Source of the DNA: Scatophagus argus
Lineage: Eukaryota; Chordata; Actinopteri; Scatophagidae
Length of the DNA: 64,000 nt
NCBI RefSeq assembly: GCF_020382885.2
Contig: NC_058504.1
Span: 8,732,519-8,796,518, forward strand
Direction of reading: 5' to 3'
Of the stretch, positions 46,024 to 58,330 are shown piece after piece (position 1 is the stretch's first letter; the number at the start of each line of letters is the position of its first letter). The position numbers and the translations under genes are program-made. The notes under the pieces were generated by a model. It was given only the letters and a program-made list of their open reading frames with translations, searched no databases and was not told where the DNA came from.

Positions 46024-46200
46024 GTGAGACTTCATATTACCAGAGTTAACATTGCAGTTGTTTTTTTGTTTTTTTTAGGAGATCAAATCGTATTTTTACA
46101 TGAATTCTTCAGATTGAGCAGTGATTCAGTGAGCCAGTGTTCAAATGCAAAAACAAATTAGCTGCCGGCGTCCGCCAACCTGTCTGATGTGTCTTTGCAG
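46024..46200 (+). other. tspan6: probable 3' UTR intron of tspan6
   Basis: Donor cacag|GTGAGA at 46024 and acceptor tctttgcag ending at 46200 enclose 177 bases after the stop. As I recall, human TSPAN6 also ends in an untranslated last exon. The stop lies 17 bases before the junction, too close for nonsense-mediated decay to act. Confidence 0.55.
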
Positions 46201-46873
46201 GTGACTGATGGGCAGCTCCCGATGCAAATCCAGCTGAGAGAATCTCCTGTGATTTTTAATATTTTGTGTTAGTTGATGTTGTCATTTTAGAGAGTGAAAA
46301 AACAGCCACTGCTTCTTCTTTTATCCGGTCTCAGTAACGACAAACAAGCAGAAGGGAATAATGTTTAAAGGGACTTTACCTGCAATGTAGTCTGACCAAA
46401 AATTCCAAAAAAAGAAAAAGGGACCTGGACATTTCATGGAACATTCGTTACTCCTGGAGTTTATCAGTTTCCACCAAGCCTCGATGACATCGTATAAATG
46501 TAGTCACTTTCATCTGAGTTAATTAACTCTACCGATTGTCAGTCGTTCCGTCTCTTGTGTCTTTGTATAATGCTGCTGCCGTATTTTGTAATTTTTGCTA
46601 AAACTAGTCTGTAGCTCATAGAATAAGCTGATAAATGCTTAACTTCTCCGCAACACTAAGTGAATTTCTGTGTCTGAAACCCATATAGGCGTGGGAGATG
46701 GACAAGAGGTCGCCACCCTGAAATCTAGCATGTGTTCTTTACGGTGAGGACTTCGTTCTGTAGGCCAGTATTGTTGAAAGCCTGCATTCAAGTGTGCCAA
46801 TATGAGTCGGCAAGCCAACTTCAATGTCACAGTTTTCAGTGTTAAGTTGATATTCTTTCGTGAATGCATGTGA

Positions 46874-46879
46874 AATAAA
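46874..46879 (+). promoter_or_regulatory. tspan6 polyadenylation signal
   Basis: AATAAA 868 bases after the stop, followed within 25 bases by a GTGTGTGTT stretch that suits a downstream GU element. Confidence 0.65.
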
Positions 46880-46899
46880 GATGAAAGTATCTTTACCAG

Positions 46900-48540
46900 C
46901 GTGTGTGTTCAGGATGCGTCGGTGTCACATCTGTTAGCCTCTGCGTCCACCTGAAAAGATTCAAGACTAAATTCCTGTCACAGAAGCGGATATTTTTATT
47001 TTCAGATCCATAAAAATTACAAGATCGGGAGAGGCTTTTAGTTTTTTCAGTATGAAGGGCAACTTTTTCTATTTGACAGTTTTTAACTTTTGATGCCTTC
47101 GTGCAGAGTGTTGATTCAATATGATTATAAGGATTACATTGTTTGTGCTGTAAAATGAACACGATGGCTGTAAACTGTGTGATCAAACAGCCACAACACT
47201 TTGATGAGCTTGCATTTCTGTAATGCAAGCTTTAAGACAAATAAAGATTACGCTAATCCAGAGAGGGGAACGTGTCAACCAGAATTCACACAAACACATC
47301 TAGCATATCACAATGTTTATGTATCAACATCTTACTCAGCTTTAATTGTTATGTTCTGTCACAGCTGGAAACTGAAATGACAGTGTCTGAAAACGAGACG
47401 GGATCAGAGTCAGGCTGATGTGTTCTGGCTTTTAGGATGCTTTTAGGGGAAAAAATCTGTCAGACCACAACAAAAACAATTACATTAGAGAGGGTATGTG
47501 TGGGTACCCCCCACCACCACCCCACACACACACCATTAGTCTTTGATTTCAGGTTTTATGTTACAATCAGGAAATATTAGTAGAAATTTATTTTCAAAAT
47601 GGACTGATTTTGAACAGGGCATTACTTAAATTTTTTTTGCAATTGTTAACACTGTAGGGTCTCAAAACAAACAAACAAAAAAAAAGCAAAATATTAGGAT
47701 GTTGTTCATTCACAAGCTTCTAACGTATTCAGACTGTGAAACTGTTCTTGCTTTCATGGGAAATTCAAAAGGTTTTAGTGAAGTGAACTGATGGTGGTCC
47801 TCTTCAGCCCCTTTGGCCTGGAGTACAGCACATACTTTGACTTATCATAACAAGAAAAACACAGGTGTAACCAAGAACATCAAGAGTAGGACAACAAGCA
47901 CAGCACCAGGGCCCCAGCGCTGCAGACTCCTCACAGCTAATTAACTCCATTAAACACACCTGTGCCGCTCCTGCTTTGTCCCGTCAAAATGTCTGCAGCT
48001 CCCAGCGCTGCTGAGTGTTTCAGCTGAAGGGTCGATACCTCAGCGTCACTCTCACATAATACAGGAGACAAGTGGACCATTTTCACACCAAAAACATCTG
48101 GTAAGACCAACGTGTTCGGAATAATTCAACACTTCGGGGTTCCGTGACTGACAGATCACTGAATGCGGTCTGTGGTTGCTGCGTGCCGGTTCAGAGGATT
48201 TTACTAAAGCCGACCACCAGGGGGCAGTGTTGTGTAACAAAAATCAGATGTTGACACAAAAGTAAAAAAAATAAAATAAAACTGTACTTGTTGAAAAATT
48301 CTAAATGTGGAGTGCCGTATTTTTATTTATTATTATTTTAAATATAAAGGCCAAAACTGCACACCTGGCAAACCTGACACATGACTCACAACCAGGGCTC
48401 AGCGCTGCTGTGTGAACTTGCAGCAGTGTTGCCTTCAGGGTACAACCGGCCTGGAAAAGATGAGAAGTACATAGGGTGCAGCTAAGTGCTGACAAACACT
48501 TGACGAACACACTTGACTGGCAGCTGTGATCCGATATCCT
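46900..48540. other. tspan6-mid1ip1 intergenic region
   Basis: Mostly ordinary AT-rich sequence with a second AATAAA near 47240 and a short CA/CCA run near 47508-47533. The one notable site is a full CTCF-core match at 48214. No coding region was recognised. Confidence 0.5.
48214..48227 (+). promoter_or_regulatory. CTCF-core motif upstream of mid1ip1
   Basis: The sequence CCACCAGGGGGCAG matches CCASYAGRKGGCRS at 14 of 14 positions, about 470 bases upstream of the mid1ip1 TATA box. Binding is not shown by sequence alone. Confidence 0.45.
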
Positions 48541-48688
48541 ATTGGTCCATTTTGGATCAGACGCTCTGAGAGTCCGCCTACGTCCTCCATGCTGCCCAAC
48601 CGGCTCGGTAGACAAATACAAGAGGGGCGGACTTTGTTTTATCTTCCACTCCCATGTTCCGCCCTAACCCGGCTTATGTGGTATAAAA
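48541..48688 (+). promoter_or_regulatory. mid1ip1 core promoter with TATA and inverted CCAAT boxes
   Basis: A clean TATAAAA lies at 48682-48688 (context tggtataaaagcag), predicting transcription from about 48712-48718. An inverted CCAAT (attgg) sits at 48541-48545, about 140 bases upstream. It is the clearest TATA promoter I see in the window. Confidence 0.75.
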
Positions 48689-48711
48689 GCAGAGTTGAGC
48701 TGCGAGGCAGA

Positions 48712-48824
48712 TGGGAGAAATTTTCACGGTTCTTCCCGGCGGGTGGTGTGCAGAGCCCGAGAAGACTTCGTTTACCAAACCAGCACGCCAAAAAAGCCTT
48801 TCCTCAGCCTACCTCGTGGTCCAG
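48712..48824 (+). other. mid1ip1 noncoding first exon
   Basis: It runs from the predicted start about 30 bases below the TATA box to a donor (ccag|GTCAGT at 48825). The matching acceptor (cttcttgcag) ends at 49263, giving a 439-base 5' UTR intron, and the coding exon opens at 49264. The exon 5' end is approximate. Confidence 0.6.
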
Positions 48825-49354
48825 GTCAGTCTACATCCTGTTTGCTCGAGGCCAATGAAGCGAGCCATTGTTTTTTTTTCTTTAAATATCAGGAAGTCAA
48901 GGTCATAATTAATATGATTCGGACATTTCAATGCGGCAAACGCGATTTTTTTCCGTCCCCTGTAGTAATCTAAATGTATTGTGGCTGTTGTTGTTGTTGT
49001 TTGTGCCAACATTCAGGTTATGCTCTGAGAATGAGATGAAAAAACAAGCTGCTTCCGTTTCCTGATATTTTCTGCGGTGTGGTTTTACTCTGTTGTGTGT
49101 GTGGTTATTCACTGGTTGCCTTTGTGTCCATGCTGAAGGTGCAAAACTGTTTTTCAAGGTGCATGTTAGGCTTGGATTTGGCTTTTGTTGTGCTGGCCTT
49201 TTTCCACAGCAGCCTTCTTGCACCCACACTGCAATCCTCACGTTTCCACTGTGCTTCTTGCAGATCAGCCACCTCCAAGCCACAGAGCAGCTCTGCCTTG
49301 ACGTCGCCACCTGCCAGCTCTACACTGTAACAAAACCAACCGAAAGCCTTCAAA

Positions 49355-49846
49355 ATGATGCAGATCAACAGCGACCCCGCCAGCAACAAGCACTCCCTCA
49401 TCAACGTCATGCACCGCTTCATAGCAGCTGCCAACAACATGGACGAGACCATCATGGTGCCGAGCCTGCTGCGAGACCTGCCGCTGGAGGAGCAGGCGGC
49501 CAGCGAGGTGGAGCCCAACAACAATAACGAACCGCCGTGTCCCAACAAGCAGAGGGATATGTACGAGCACTACCTGCTCCTCAAGTCCATAAAGAACGAC
49601 ATGGAGTGGGGTCTGCTGAGGAGGGAGATGAGCAGCGGCGCCAGCTTCCTGGAGATGGCGGTGAAGCAGGAGGAGCAGCAGCCGGTCACTGGGGAGCTGC
49701 TCGTGGACAACAACTCTGACCTGGAGCATCAGTTTCATTATCACCTCAGGGGACTCTTTGGAGTTCTGTCCAAACTCACGCTGCAAGCCGACCACCTCAC
49801 TAACAGATACAAGAGAGAAATCGGAGGCGGAAACTTCATGAGATAA
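49355..49846 (+). CDS. mid1ip1: mid1ip1-family protein (MIG12 / gastrulation protein G12 type)
   Basis: Spot14/MIG12 family. Mammalian MID1IP1 binds MID1 on microtubules and promotes acetyl-CoA carboxylase polymerisation and fatty-acid synthesis; the zebrafish homologues act in the egg and early embryo. One coding exon, 163 aa (human 183). The start is MMQI, as in the family. Conserved blocks are KHSLINVMHRFIAAANNMDE, TIMVPSLLRDLPLE, RDMYEHYLLLKSIKNDMEWG and, at the C-terminus, DLEHQFHYHLRGLFGVLSKL, then LTNRYKREIG. The middle (about 45-62 and 86-110) is short and variable. The text resembles the G12-like duplicate (zebrafish mid1ip1b) more than the main MID1IP1, but the exact duplicate needs a tree. 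Possible polyadenylation signals lie at 50248 and 50563. Confidence 0.9.
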   Translation: MMQINSDPASNKHSLINVMHRFIAAANNMDETIMVPSLLRDLPLEEQAASEVEPNNNNEPPCPNKQRDMYEHYLLLKSIKNDMEWGLLRREMSSGASFLEMAVKQEEQQPVTGELLVDNNSDLEHQFHYHLRGLFGVLSKLTLQADHLTNRYKREIGGGNFMR

Positions 49847-50189
49847 AAGTCACTGTTGTTTATCGTCGTCTTCGTCCCCCTCCTCGGATTGCTTGACTTG
49901 CACAATGGGATGTGTTGAGAAGGGCTCCATCTCCTCCTAATTGATCTCAACGGACAGCGAACTGACCAGGGTAACCACTCCTCGTGACTTCTCTCACTCC
50001 CGAGTACCGACACTCCAGTAACCCCCCTCGCCCTTCCCTGAAACCAGTGACACCTGCACATGTCCCTCTCTCTGTCTGTTTCAGTGCAGAGGTTGATGCT
50101 CTGTGCCTGGTGGAGGTTTATTGAATCTAAGCCCAGGTGAAGCACAGGTGTGGTTCATGCAGAAACTTGTCCCCTTGCCCTCCCCCGCC

Positions 50190-50215
50190 TTTTTTTTTTT
50201 TTTTTTTTTTTTTTT
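50190..50215. repeat. poly-T tract in mid1ip1 3' UTR
   Basis: Run of 26 T preceded by a C-rich stretch. It lies between the mid1ip1 stop and the first AATAAA, so it would be transcribed as poly-U. Confidence 0.88.
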
Positions 50216-50247
50216 GTTTGAAAGTTTGAACATGTCACCCGGTTGTG

Positions 50248-50253
50248 AATAAA
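50248..50253 (+). promoter_or_regulatory. mid1ip1 proximal polyadenylation signal
   Basis: AATAAA 402 bases after the stop. A second AATAAA lies at 50563-50568, so alternative 3' ends are possible. Confidence 0.55.
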
Positions 50254-51600
50254 ATAAGGTTTCTGACTGTAGGAGAAGTTGAATGCTGGTTATTCTGTCC
50301 CTCCTTTTTACAATTTAGAAATGATTTTAATGCTGAGCTGAAGGGCTCTCACCTGCAGAGGTTTTAAATCTTTCCGCCTGGCATTACTGTAACATGGCGT
50401 GCCTTGACTTTTTGTATACCCTCATGCCCTGTTCAGTTATTCCCCCCCCCCCCCCATTGTGTGACTGCTTTAACGGTTCATCAAAATGTTCATGATGAAA
50501 TGATTCATTTCTTTGTCCTTGGATATTTCAAAACCCAATTTTATATTGATGCAGAAAACTGAAATAAATAATTGGAAACATGATGTTGGCTTCGTTTGTT
50601 TGTCACAGAACAGGAGGTGGTGTTAATGTCTCTTCCTCTTTCTAATTCTTAATGCAAGTTGTGGGCACTTTGCTGAAAGCTGTGCAGGAAGGTGAAATGT
50701 TGAACTTTCACATGCAGTAACGAGTAAACAGTTTGATTCAGTGCTGTAGTTTGGCAGCTCTATGTAATGACAGTATTGGCATTTAATATTTCCTTACTAT
50801 GATGCGGGCGATTTGCAAAAGGAGCCGTGGCTCCCAAGTAAAATTTGCTTGAAGATTTCATTGCTGTTTTATACAAATAGGCGGTTGTGCTCGCAGGCAA
50901 ATCGCCTGCCGTGTTTTGGTAGCACATCCTGCTGCTTGTTCGTCCCTTAGGTTGCTGGTAACTTGAAAACTAACCAAATCCTTAGAATTACAAAGTTCAA
51001 TGCCAATGATGAATATGTTCTCTCCTCAAGGATCTTTTTTGTTTGTTTTAAGGGCAAATTACAAAATACCGTAACATTTCTTTAAATATGCAGTTGTTCC
51101 TGTTACTGCCACAAACGTACGTGTCAGGATGCAACAAACCCTCTCAGTCTGCCACCTGCATGTGAGGCCATTTCTTATCTCAAAGTGATAATTTTGCTGA
51201 CATTTACAGTCTAATCGTCTCAAGCTGTGGGAATAATAACCAAAAGAGTGATTAGGAAAGCTGTAAAGTGCACTGACCCCATCAGAAATGATAAGACTTT
51301 ATTTGGGTGAGACAATAAAGTGGATTTAAAACAAAAATAAATGGCATCCAGGTGGTGCAGAGAACATGATCTTTAAAACCCGTGGAGGAGTTTGCGGAGA
51401 TTCACAGGATATCGATCACAGATTTTGCATCTATGTGAAGCTGAACGTGACAGCACTGAAGTACATCTGAAACATTAAACTGATATGTTGCTCAAGCTGG
51501 TTGCCCCCACCAGCTGCCAAATACATCCATCACCGAGTGAAACCCTCCCCTTAGCAACAGCTCCACCAAGAGCAGCCAATACGGTGGCAAAGCCCCTCCA

Positions 51601-51633
51601 CACGCACACGCACACACACACACACACACACAC
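51601..51633. repeat. CA microsatellite
   Basis: CA-rich run with two CACG interruptions at its left end. Confidence 0.88.
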
Positions 51634-52109
51634 CCCTCAAAGACGCAGCGGTGATTAGAGATTGTAGTGTGATGAAGGGCATTCAGGAAGTGAGTGGAGG
51701 GTAGACGAGGTCATCCAACAAACCGGTGCTCCTCAGACAGCAGCAGCAGCGAGGACGCCAGGGGATGAGAGTTTGCATGAAAAGTGCTTTGTGAGCCCCG
51801 TGGTGCAAGGCTGCAATCCTCTTTTTAGACTCACAATGGGCCATACAAATGGCTGCAAATCAAAATGGCTGTGCCTGAGCCCACTCAGACAAACTGGGCC
51901 AACCAAACTGGTGACAGCTGGCCCTACAGCCAATGTGAAAAAACATGGCGTTTCTATTCTATCGAGATTTTCAACCAATCAAACAGAAGTTTCATGAAAT
52001 ACAGCCGTCAAATCTACATGTTCATGTTTAGAGCTCAGTATTTTGGGAAAAGACTTTATGAGCTCTCTGACTATGAGATCTCTGACTATTAAATCTAAGG
52101 CCACAAATG

Positions 52110-52455
52110 CCTGTTGGCTTAGCATAACCAGTTAGCCTGACTCTGTCCAGAGGTAACACTGATTATCATTATCATCAAATGTGCAGTTTCATGAATGATT
52201 TTTGCGGCAGAGCAGTAAAAAACATCGAGTAAATGGTGGGTTTTATTCTTCCCTTTTTGTTTGGATTAAACAAATGAGTAAAACATGTCAGTTAGTTAGA
52301 GTTTGCCGTCAGACGACAGGCTAGCACCTTCCCCAGTTTCCACTCTTGATGTTAAGCTAAGCTAACATGTGCAACCTCATATTTAAGATATGAGAGCGAC
52401 ATCAATCTTCTGATTGATCTTCCCTGCCAGGAAATGAATGAACGTTTTTTCTTTA
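52110..52455. repeat. dispersed acanthomorph repeat (family D)
   Basis: Word order ggcttagcataaccagttag, cctgactctgtccagaggta, ac, later ttaagctaagctaacatgtg, catatttaagatatgagagc, gacatcaatcttctgattga and a closing gaaatgaatgaacg. This matches a repeat I know from many spiny-rayed fish. The middle is shortened or diverged. Its class is not known to me. Confidence 0.6.
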
Positions 52456-54834
52456 AGACTAAGAACTGTCACAACTGCTGGTAAAATTCTTCTTTTCTTA
52501 TATTAAATATGTTAACTTAAATATGTTGTTTAAGAAAACTACTTCTATATGTCTATATGAGAGATGTCTTTCAGTGAGTGAGTGCTATCTCCTGAAACAT
52601 ATGCTTAAAAGCTGTATTTTCCAATGCACGCTCTAACCACACAACTCACAAAGGGCTTGAACCATGACATTGATATTCTGTAATGCAGCTCCGACTGGCG
52701 ACATGCACAAGTCTCAGAAGTCACGTTGATGTCTTGAGAAACCTGAGAGCAAATGGCTGCAACCATTCAATAAAAGAGTTGAGAGGAGGATGTGCTGTTT
52801 CAGTGTGCACAGCAGTTTTTAGAAAGCTGAGGGTTTCAAAGTCCATGTTCTGAAATGGTGCATTATATTTTATATGCAGTAAGAAATCCGCTTATGCAAG
52901 ATGGCCTCTGCTTACCAGAACCCTGATGTAAACACTTGTTTATTTGTCTGATATTTGTAAGAGCAGTTTTTTGGGTTCATTGCAAGGTGACTGTGAGGCC
53001 TTGACACATGGAAGACATTCAGTGTTGAAAGGTCTCCTAAAATTAAACTGTGTGGTTGTCAGGCCTTTGCCCCAACCCGCCTGCCAGCAGGAGGTTGCGT
53101 GATCACAGACTTGGCAGACAAAGGCAGCGTCTGCTCTGCTTTTTCTGGTGGTGTCACCGTGCTGCCTGTTGCTTAACGGCTGTAAAACTCCTACCTGACA
53201 GGGATAAAGCCCCAGACAACCACCCAGGGCACAGATTATTACTTTATGAGGCAGCTCTGGTGAACCTCTCAGCAATGGAAAGTGACGTCTGAGGGTCAAT
53301 AATGTGATTCTAAATGAGGATTTGTATCACGTTAGCAGTGAGATTGCACTTACAGCAGCAATCTACGGTCTACCTGGCTGCCACACCTACAGCTGTTTGC
53401 TCTTATCACCTGGTTACCCTTATTCTGAACTTTTCTATGGTAACAGCACGGCTCCCTGAGCAAACACCTGTGTGTATTCACTGTATTGTTTGCTTTAATA
53501 TCAAGGCACGTTTCAGTTCATCAGAGTGCTCCACATCTCACAATTTACACCCATGTCATGTGTAATAAGCTTTTGCCTTTGCCTTTTTTTATTATTATAT
53601 TTCTTTATTATTATATTATACTATTTGAATTCTCATCTCATAAAGGCAGTGATTTTTGATGGACCTGTTCTGTTTAAATTACCTCATAAAGTGGCCACCG
53701 TGAGTAAGTTGTGTACTTAAAAGATAGCTCTTTAAAGTAACTTGTAACTAGAAATGCCAAATAACATACTGCAAATGAAGTAAATAAATAATACAAAATA
53801 AAATAATTATTATTTTACGCCAACTAAACTTGAAGTGACCCCCGTGCTCAGTAGTTGCTTAACGTGCTCCCAGGTAACCGCTGCTTATGATTAAAATAGG
53901 TTTGTTGTTGTGTTATGTGATGCATGTGGCCAACATGCATTGCTAGGCATCAGAGTTGTGTTCAATTGTCTCATGTGAAAGACGGTTAAGCCCACATCAT
54001 CCTACACGCCTCAGACTTACAATATGCCGCTTTGTGCTGCAGAAGTAATGAGAACCAGCGTGCTCACTGATGTCATTAACATTTCTGTGTGTGCGACGAC
54101 TCCCCGACAGCACAAGAGCTGCATGGTTGCAGAAAACATCCGTGAGACAAACAGACTTCTTTCGCAAAGCCATTTTCTTGGGGATTATACCAACAAGTCA
54201 AAAAGTCTCTCCTCCAGTGATTTAATAATTTAATAATATGGAATAATATTGTCAGTAAATTCTTTCAAGGGCCTTTTTCTTCAAGGATACAGTTAAAGGA
54301 AAATGTGTACAATATAGCACTGGAAACAGATCAATCACAAGGAGGTGAAAAGCTGTCCTTGTTTTTGTTTATGTTTAACTGGATGTGAACTTTGTACTGT
54401 GATCAATAAGTTTAAGGTCCTGGTGTCTGGTAATAATAAACTCTAAATAACAAATTGTTTCAATATTCTAATATATGAAACAAAATAAGTTGCTATTTGT
54501 AACTGCAAAGTGCCAGCAGCCATAGCCGGATTATGAGAAAATGAACTGCTGGACCCCCTGCCCCCCCCACCCCAACTCTTACACTGCAGCTGAAATAGAC
54601 ACACAGCGTTTTCTGTCTCTTTCTGTCTCTTTGTAGTCGTTTATATCTCAGTTGTCATTTTGAATCGTTATCTTTATGTGGTCATTACGCATCTCTTTGT
54701 GGTAACTTTCTGTGTCTTTGAGATCATTTTTAAAAATGATAATCCAGTAATATAAAATAACGTAAGCTGTTTAAGATATGTGAAGTACACGTTGCATATT
54801 ATACTAAAATTAAGGTTCTGATTGTTTGCTTCAA

Positions 54835-54901
54835 GCTGGGATAGGCTCCAGCCCCTGACGGATAAGTGATATAGAAAATGTATGGATGGATGGATGGATG
54901 T
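54835..54901 (+). mobile_element. L2/CR1-type LINE (or derived SINE) 3' tail
   Basis: The sequence gctgggataggctccagccc, ctgacggataagtgatatag, aaaatgtatgg and then (ATGG)n is the characteristic 3' end of a very abundant fish non-LTR element. Only the tail remains, with internal losses relative to the usual form. Confidence 0.7.
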
Positions 54902-56135
54902 GTGATCCACCGCTGGTACTACAGACCAACATGCATAGCCGGGTGCTCTCTCTAGCTCTCTAACTGTTCCTACATTATTATTTTTAATGCTTCTGTATTA
55001 ACCTTTGGTGAAAAGATTCCAACTTCATATCCTCTGTGTCGAGTGTAAGGGTCTGGTTTCAGATGAAAGCTGCTGTCCGGTCTTTCGGGCCTCAGATCAG
55101 ATTCATCTCTTTTGTGTCGTCAGCACGGAAACTCCAAAGTGAGACTGGGAACACCATGTTCTCTTTCAGGCGGAGGCTTTCCCACTGAACCCAGAGGCAG
55201 CACCCCACCTCCCTGCTTTTCCCCTCGGCTTGATAAGACACAGCACTGACAGATAGCTCAGTCTTCTCTGTTTTGGGGGAAAGGAATCGATCTCTGTGTT
55301 GTTTACGTTACAAAGAGTTTCCTCCATAGTGAAAGTACTCTTAAAGACGGGACAAGAAAAAACTGAATCAACTTAGAGCACAATAGAGCCTATTTATTAT
55401 GTTAGATATGCAATCTACACAGAGTTACACTAGTGTAACACACAGATAGCACGCCATTCCCTGCCATCGCTGGCGAATATCACGCCACGATCAGTATGTG
55501 TATAGTCCATACAGAACATAAGGAGGAATGTATGCGGTTATGTAAGAGGCGAGTGGGCGTGGAGTCCAGCTGGAGCAGCTTGCAGGCTGACACAGAGTGT
55601 ATCTGAGAGCGAACAATCCCCCCTCAGCCTACCCTCCACTGCACCTCATACACTTCTGACTCCATCCCTTTATGTGCTACTTATATGGGTTACTACAACT
55701 TCCCATGTGCACGCACACATATGAGGTTTTGTGTGCCAGTCTGGTCTGTGTAACCTGTTTATCAGCTTCAAAATGCATGCCTTATCTACAATGTATTTTC
55801 AAAAATGAACTCTTGTAAACTGTGAGCTTTGTGGTAGAAGCACTCAGAGCTTCTATTTAAGTAAAACAAAAAAACCCTGTAAAAAACAAAGAAACAAATA
55901 AACAACTGTTTACACTGTTCCTCAGGTGCTCAGTTTACTGTAACTATCAGGTGTGCAGGTGATAACTATCACGCAGCTGAAATCCTCTGCTCTCAGTGAG
56001 ACAGTCGGTGGTCAGTAGGTAGCACAGTGAGATAAAGAGAGGAGTTCTCTGCAGGTCAGTGCTCGTGTTGTCCAGCTCTAACGGCCCGCTGCATTTAATC
56101 TAATCTGCAAGATAAGGTATGAGACACTAGCATGG

Positions 56136-56136
<1 letters not shown>

Positions 56137-56176
<40 letters not shown>
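56137..56176. repeat. GT microsatellite
   Basis: Twenty uninterrupted TG units. Confidence 0.92.
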
Positions 56177-56178
<2 letters not shown>

Positions 56179-58164
56179 CTCACTGACATGAAGCCCTCAG
56201 TCAGTGGAGCTACGGGGGACCCATACAATCACCAGAAAACACAGTGATCGGATTTCCAACATCAAAGTGTGTGTTTGCATTGCAAAGCTCAAGCTTTATC
56301 CTCTAACAAGAAGCTTTTGTGGTCATCAAGTTTGCTAGTAAGCAACCAACATGACCTCAAACGTGAAGTGAGCCAAAGAACGGAGAAGTGCCTTGTGATG
56401 ATGTGTTGTTTTGAACGTTAACTCCTTTAGCCACCAGCTAGAAATGCAAAGTGAAGAGTTTTATTCTCAATTTCTTTTTTACAAGACTTCATGGAGTTGT
56501 GGCATATGCAGGCTAGCTGAAATGTTAGCCGAGTACACATGCAGCTCTAAGGGCCCAAATATACTCCCAGACGGATGTGTACACGGACCAACTGTGAACA
56601 TGTGTGAAATGTGTCCTGCAAGTGGGTCTCCACAAAGTATTATAATCAGAACAAATGCTTGCTTGTGGTGTCTGCAGAGATCTGCTCATACAGTCTCCAT
56701 GGACGTCTGCACACCTCATTAGTTGTGACCAGACGGGCTTGTTGTACAAAATGCATCAACTGTATATGCAGTGGATGCTCCAAATGGCTGCCATATTCAA
56801 AGAGATGCTGTGTGAAGAGATCCATCACTACCCGCATCTCAACAATTCAGTTCTTCTTTATTGGGTGATTAGACCTAAAGCATCTACTTTACACTAAATG
56901 GAACCATAATTTACAAAATGAACATCATGATGTACTGAAGAGGACTTGAAATTAGCAACTGAGACCATAAATGCATTAGGAAACTATTTTCTGAGGTACA
57001 AAATCGAATGAGAAGAAGGATCATTTTCTCATAAGCTTACATAAAATCAGATTTCTGTTTGAAACCGATGCAATCACTTTACATTCCCAGCAGCTGCAAG
57101 TTTAAGCATTTTTAAAGTCTTTTTTGGTTTACTTAATCATCTTGTAGTTTTCAAATTGTGCAAAAGTGCGAAATGTCTTAATAATTTTAACGAGATTTCA
57201 TTACTGTGTCTGGGTGACAAGGTTTCTGATGTACGTGCAGGCTGGCTGAAATGTTGGCTGCACACAGAGGCTAACTCAGATGTCTGGACAGGGTCAACAC
57301 CCTTGCAACATAGCGAGGGACAAACCATGACAATGTTTCATCCTTTCCAGTGTTATTTTTTCCCCTGGGTTATATTTGGAGCTGTAGGGATGAAACCATC
57401 AAGACAGAAATAACAGCAAATTAAAATTATATGCCACGATATTAACAAGAAGAAAGGACATTTAACTCTCTTCCGGGTGTTATCTTATTGCAGCAGTGCT
57501 GTAGAATTTATGATATATCAATATGTTTTTTAATGTAGAGCCACAGACTGCTGCAGACGTTCTTGACGACAACACATTCATTTAAATCCTGCTGATCAGG
57601 ATAACAAAGGAGTACTGTGCAGTCTCATGGGATAGAAGCAAGCACGATCTGTCTCAAGCACTAAAACGTCTCCCCAATGCCCAAAGGACAATTCAGACAG
57701 ATTACAACATTTATTCTTGCGTGTTTAAGATTCTGATCAGCCGTCTACAGAGCAATACAGCAAGATGACTTCAATAGAGACTGAGAGAAAAGGAAGTATC
57801 TAGGCTGTGCTTGAGATGCAAGTTAAGTGAGCAGGACTTCCCCTTTCCTTGGTTTTCTTCTTTCTTTTTTTTTTTCAAAGACGGCTGTTACATAACCTGA
57901 GCTAAGTGCCGTTAAGAGAGACAATAGAGACGCAAGTGGCATTTAGAGGAAGACAGGACCCCCCCCCCCACAAATGGGCCTTGATGTGAGACTGCTTAGT
58001 CAACCCCCCCTCCCACACACACACACGCTTACACACACTTAATTTTATTTATACAGAATGCTCTATTTTACCGAATGTTGTTTTCCCTTATGTTTCTTTG
58101 TCTCCATGTAAGGGCAATGTAAAACTCCAACTGGAAGGCCTCCCTTCCTCTTTCCATGTCAGTC

Positions 58165-58330
58165 TGTCAGTAGGTCTTGTGAAGACTTGCCCTCGTTTTC
58201 ATCCAATCAAATGCTACTGGCCCACAACAGGGGGCCAATGAGCAGCGAGGCATGGCAGAGGCACGGTGACGGGGGCGGTCGGAGAGCTCAACTCCATTTA
58301 TGATGCAATGAGACTTTACGGGAGTCAAAA
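58165..58330. promoter_or_regulatory. candidate cis-regulatory patch
   Basis: Within 170 bases of AT-rich surroundings lie two CCAAT-type words (atccaatcaaatg, gggccaatgagc), a GC box (gggggcgg) and a tttatgatgcaatgaga word. No open frame or transcript structure supports a gene, so it is listed as a possible enhancer or orphan promoter on composition only. Confidence 0.25.

Noticed and set aside
49265-49795. 176-codon minus-strand frame opposite mid1ip1
   Set aside because: It is the antisense shadow of a GC-rich, strongly biased coding exon; the plus strand is a clear MID1IP1-family protein.
53050-53299. Overlapping 80- and 119-codon frames on opposite strands
   Set aside because: Neither translation resembles a known protein and no splice context supports them; the region is ordinary intergenic sequence.
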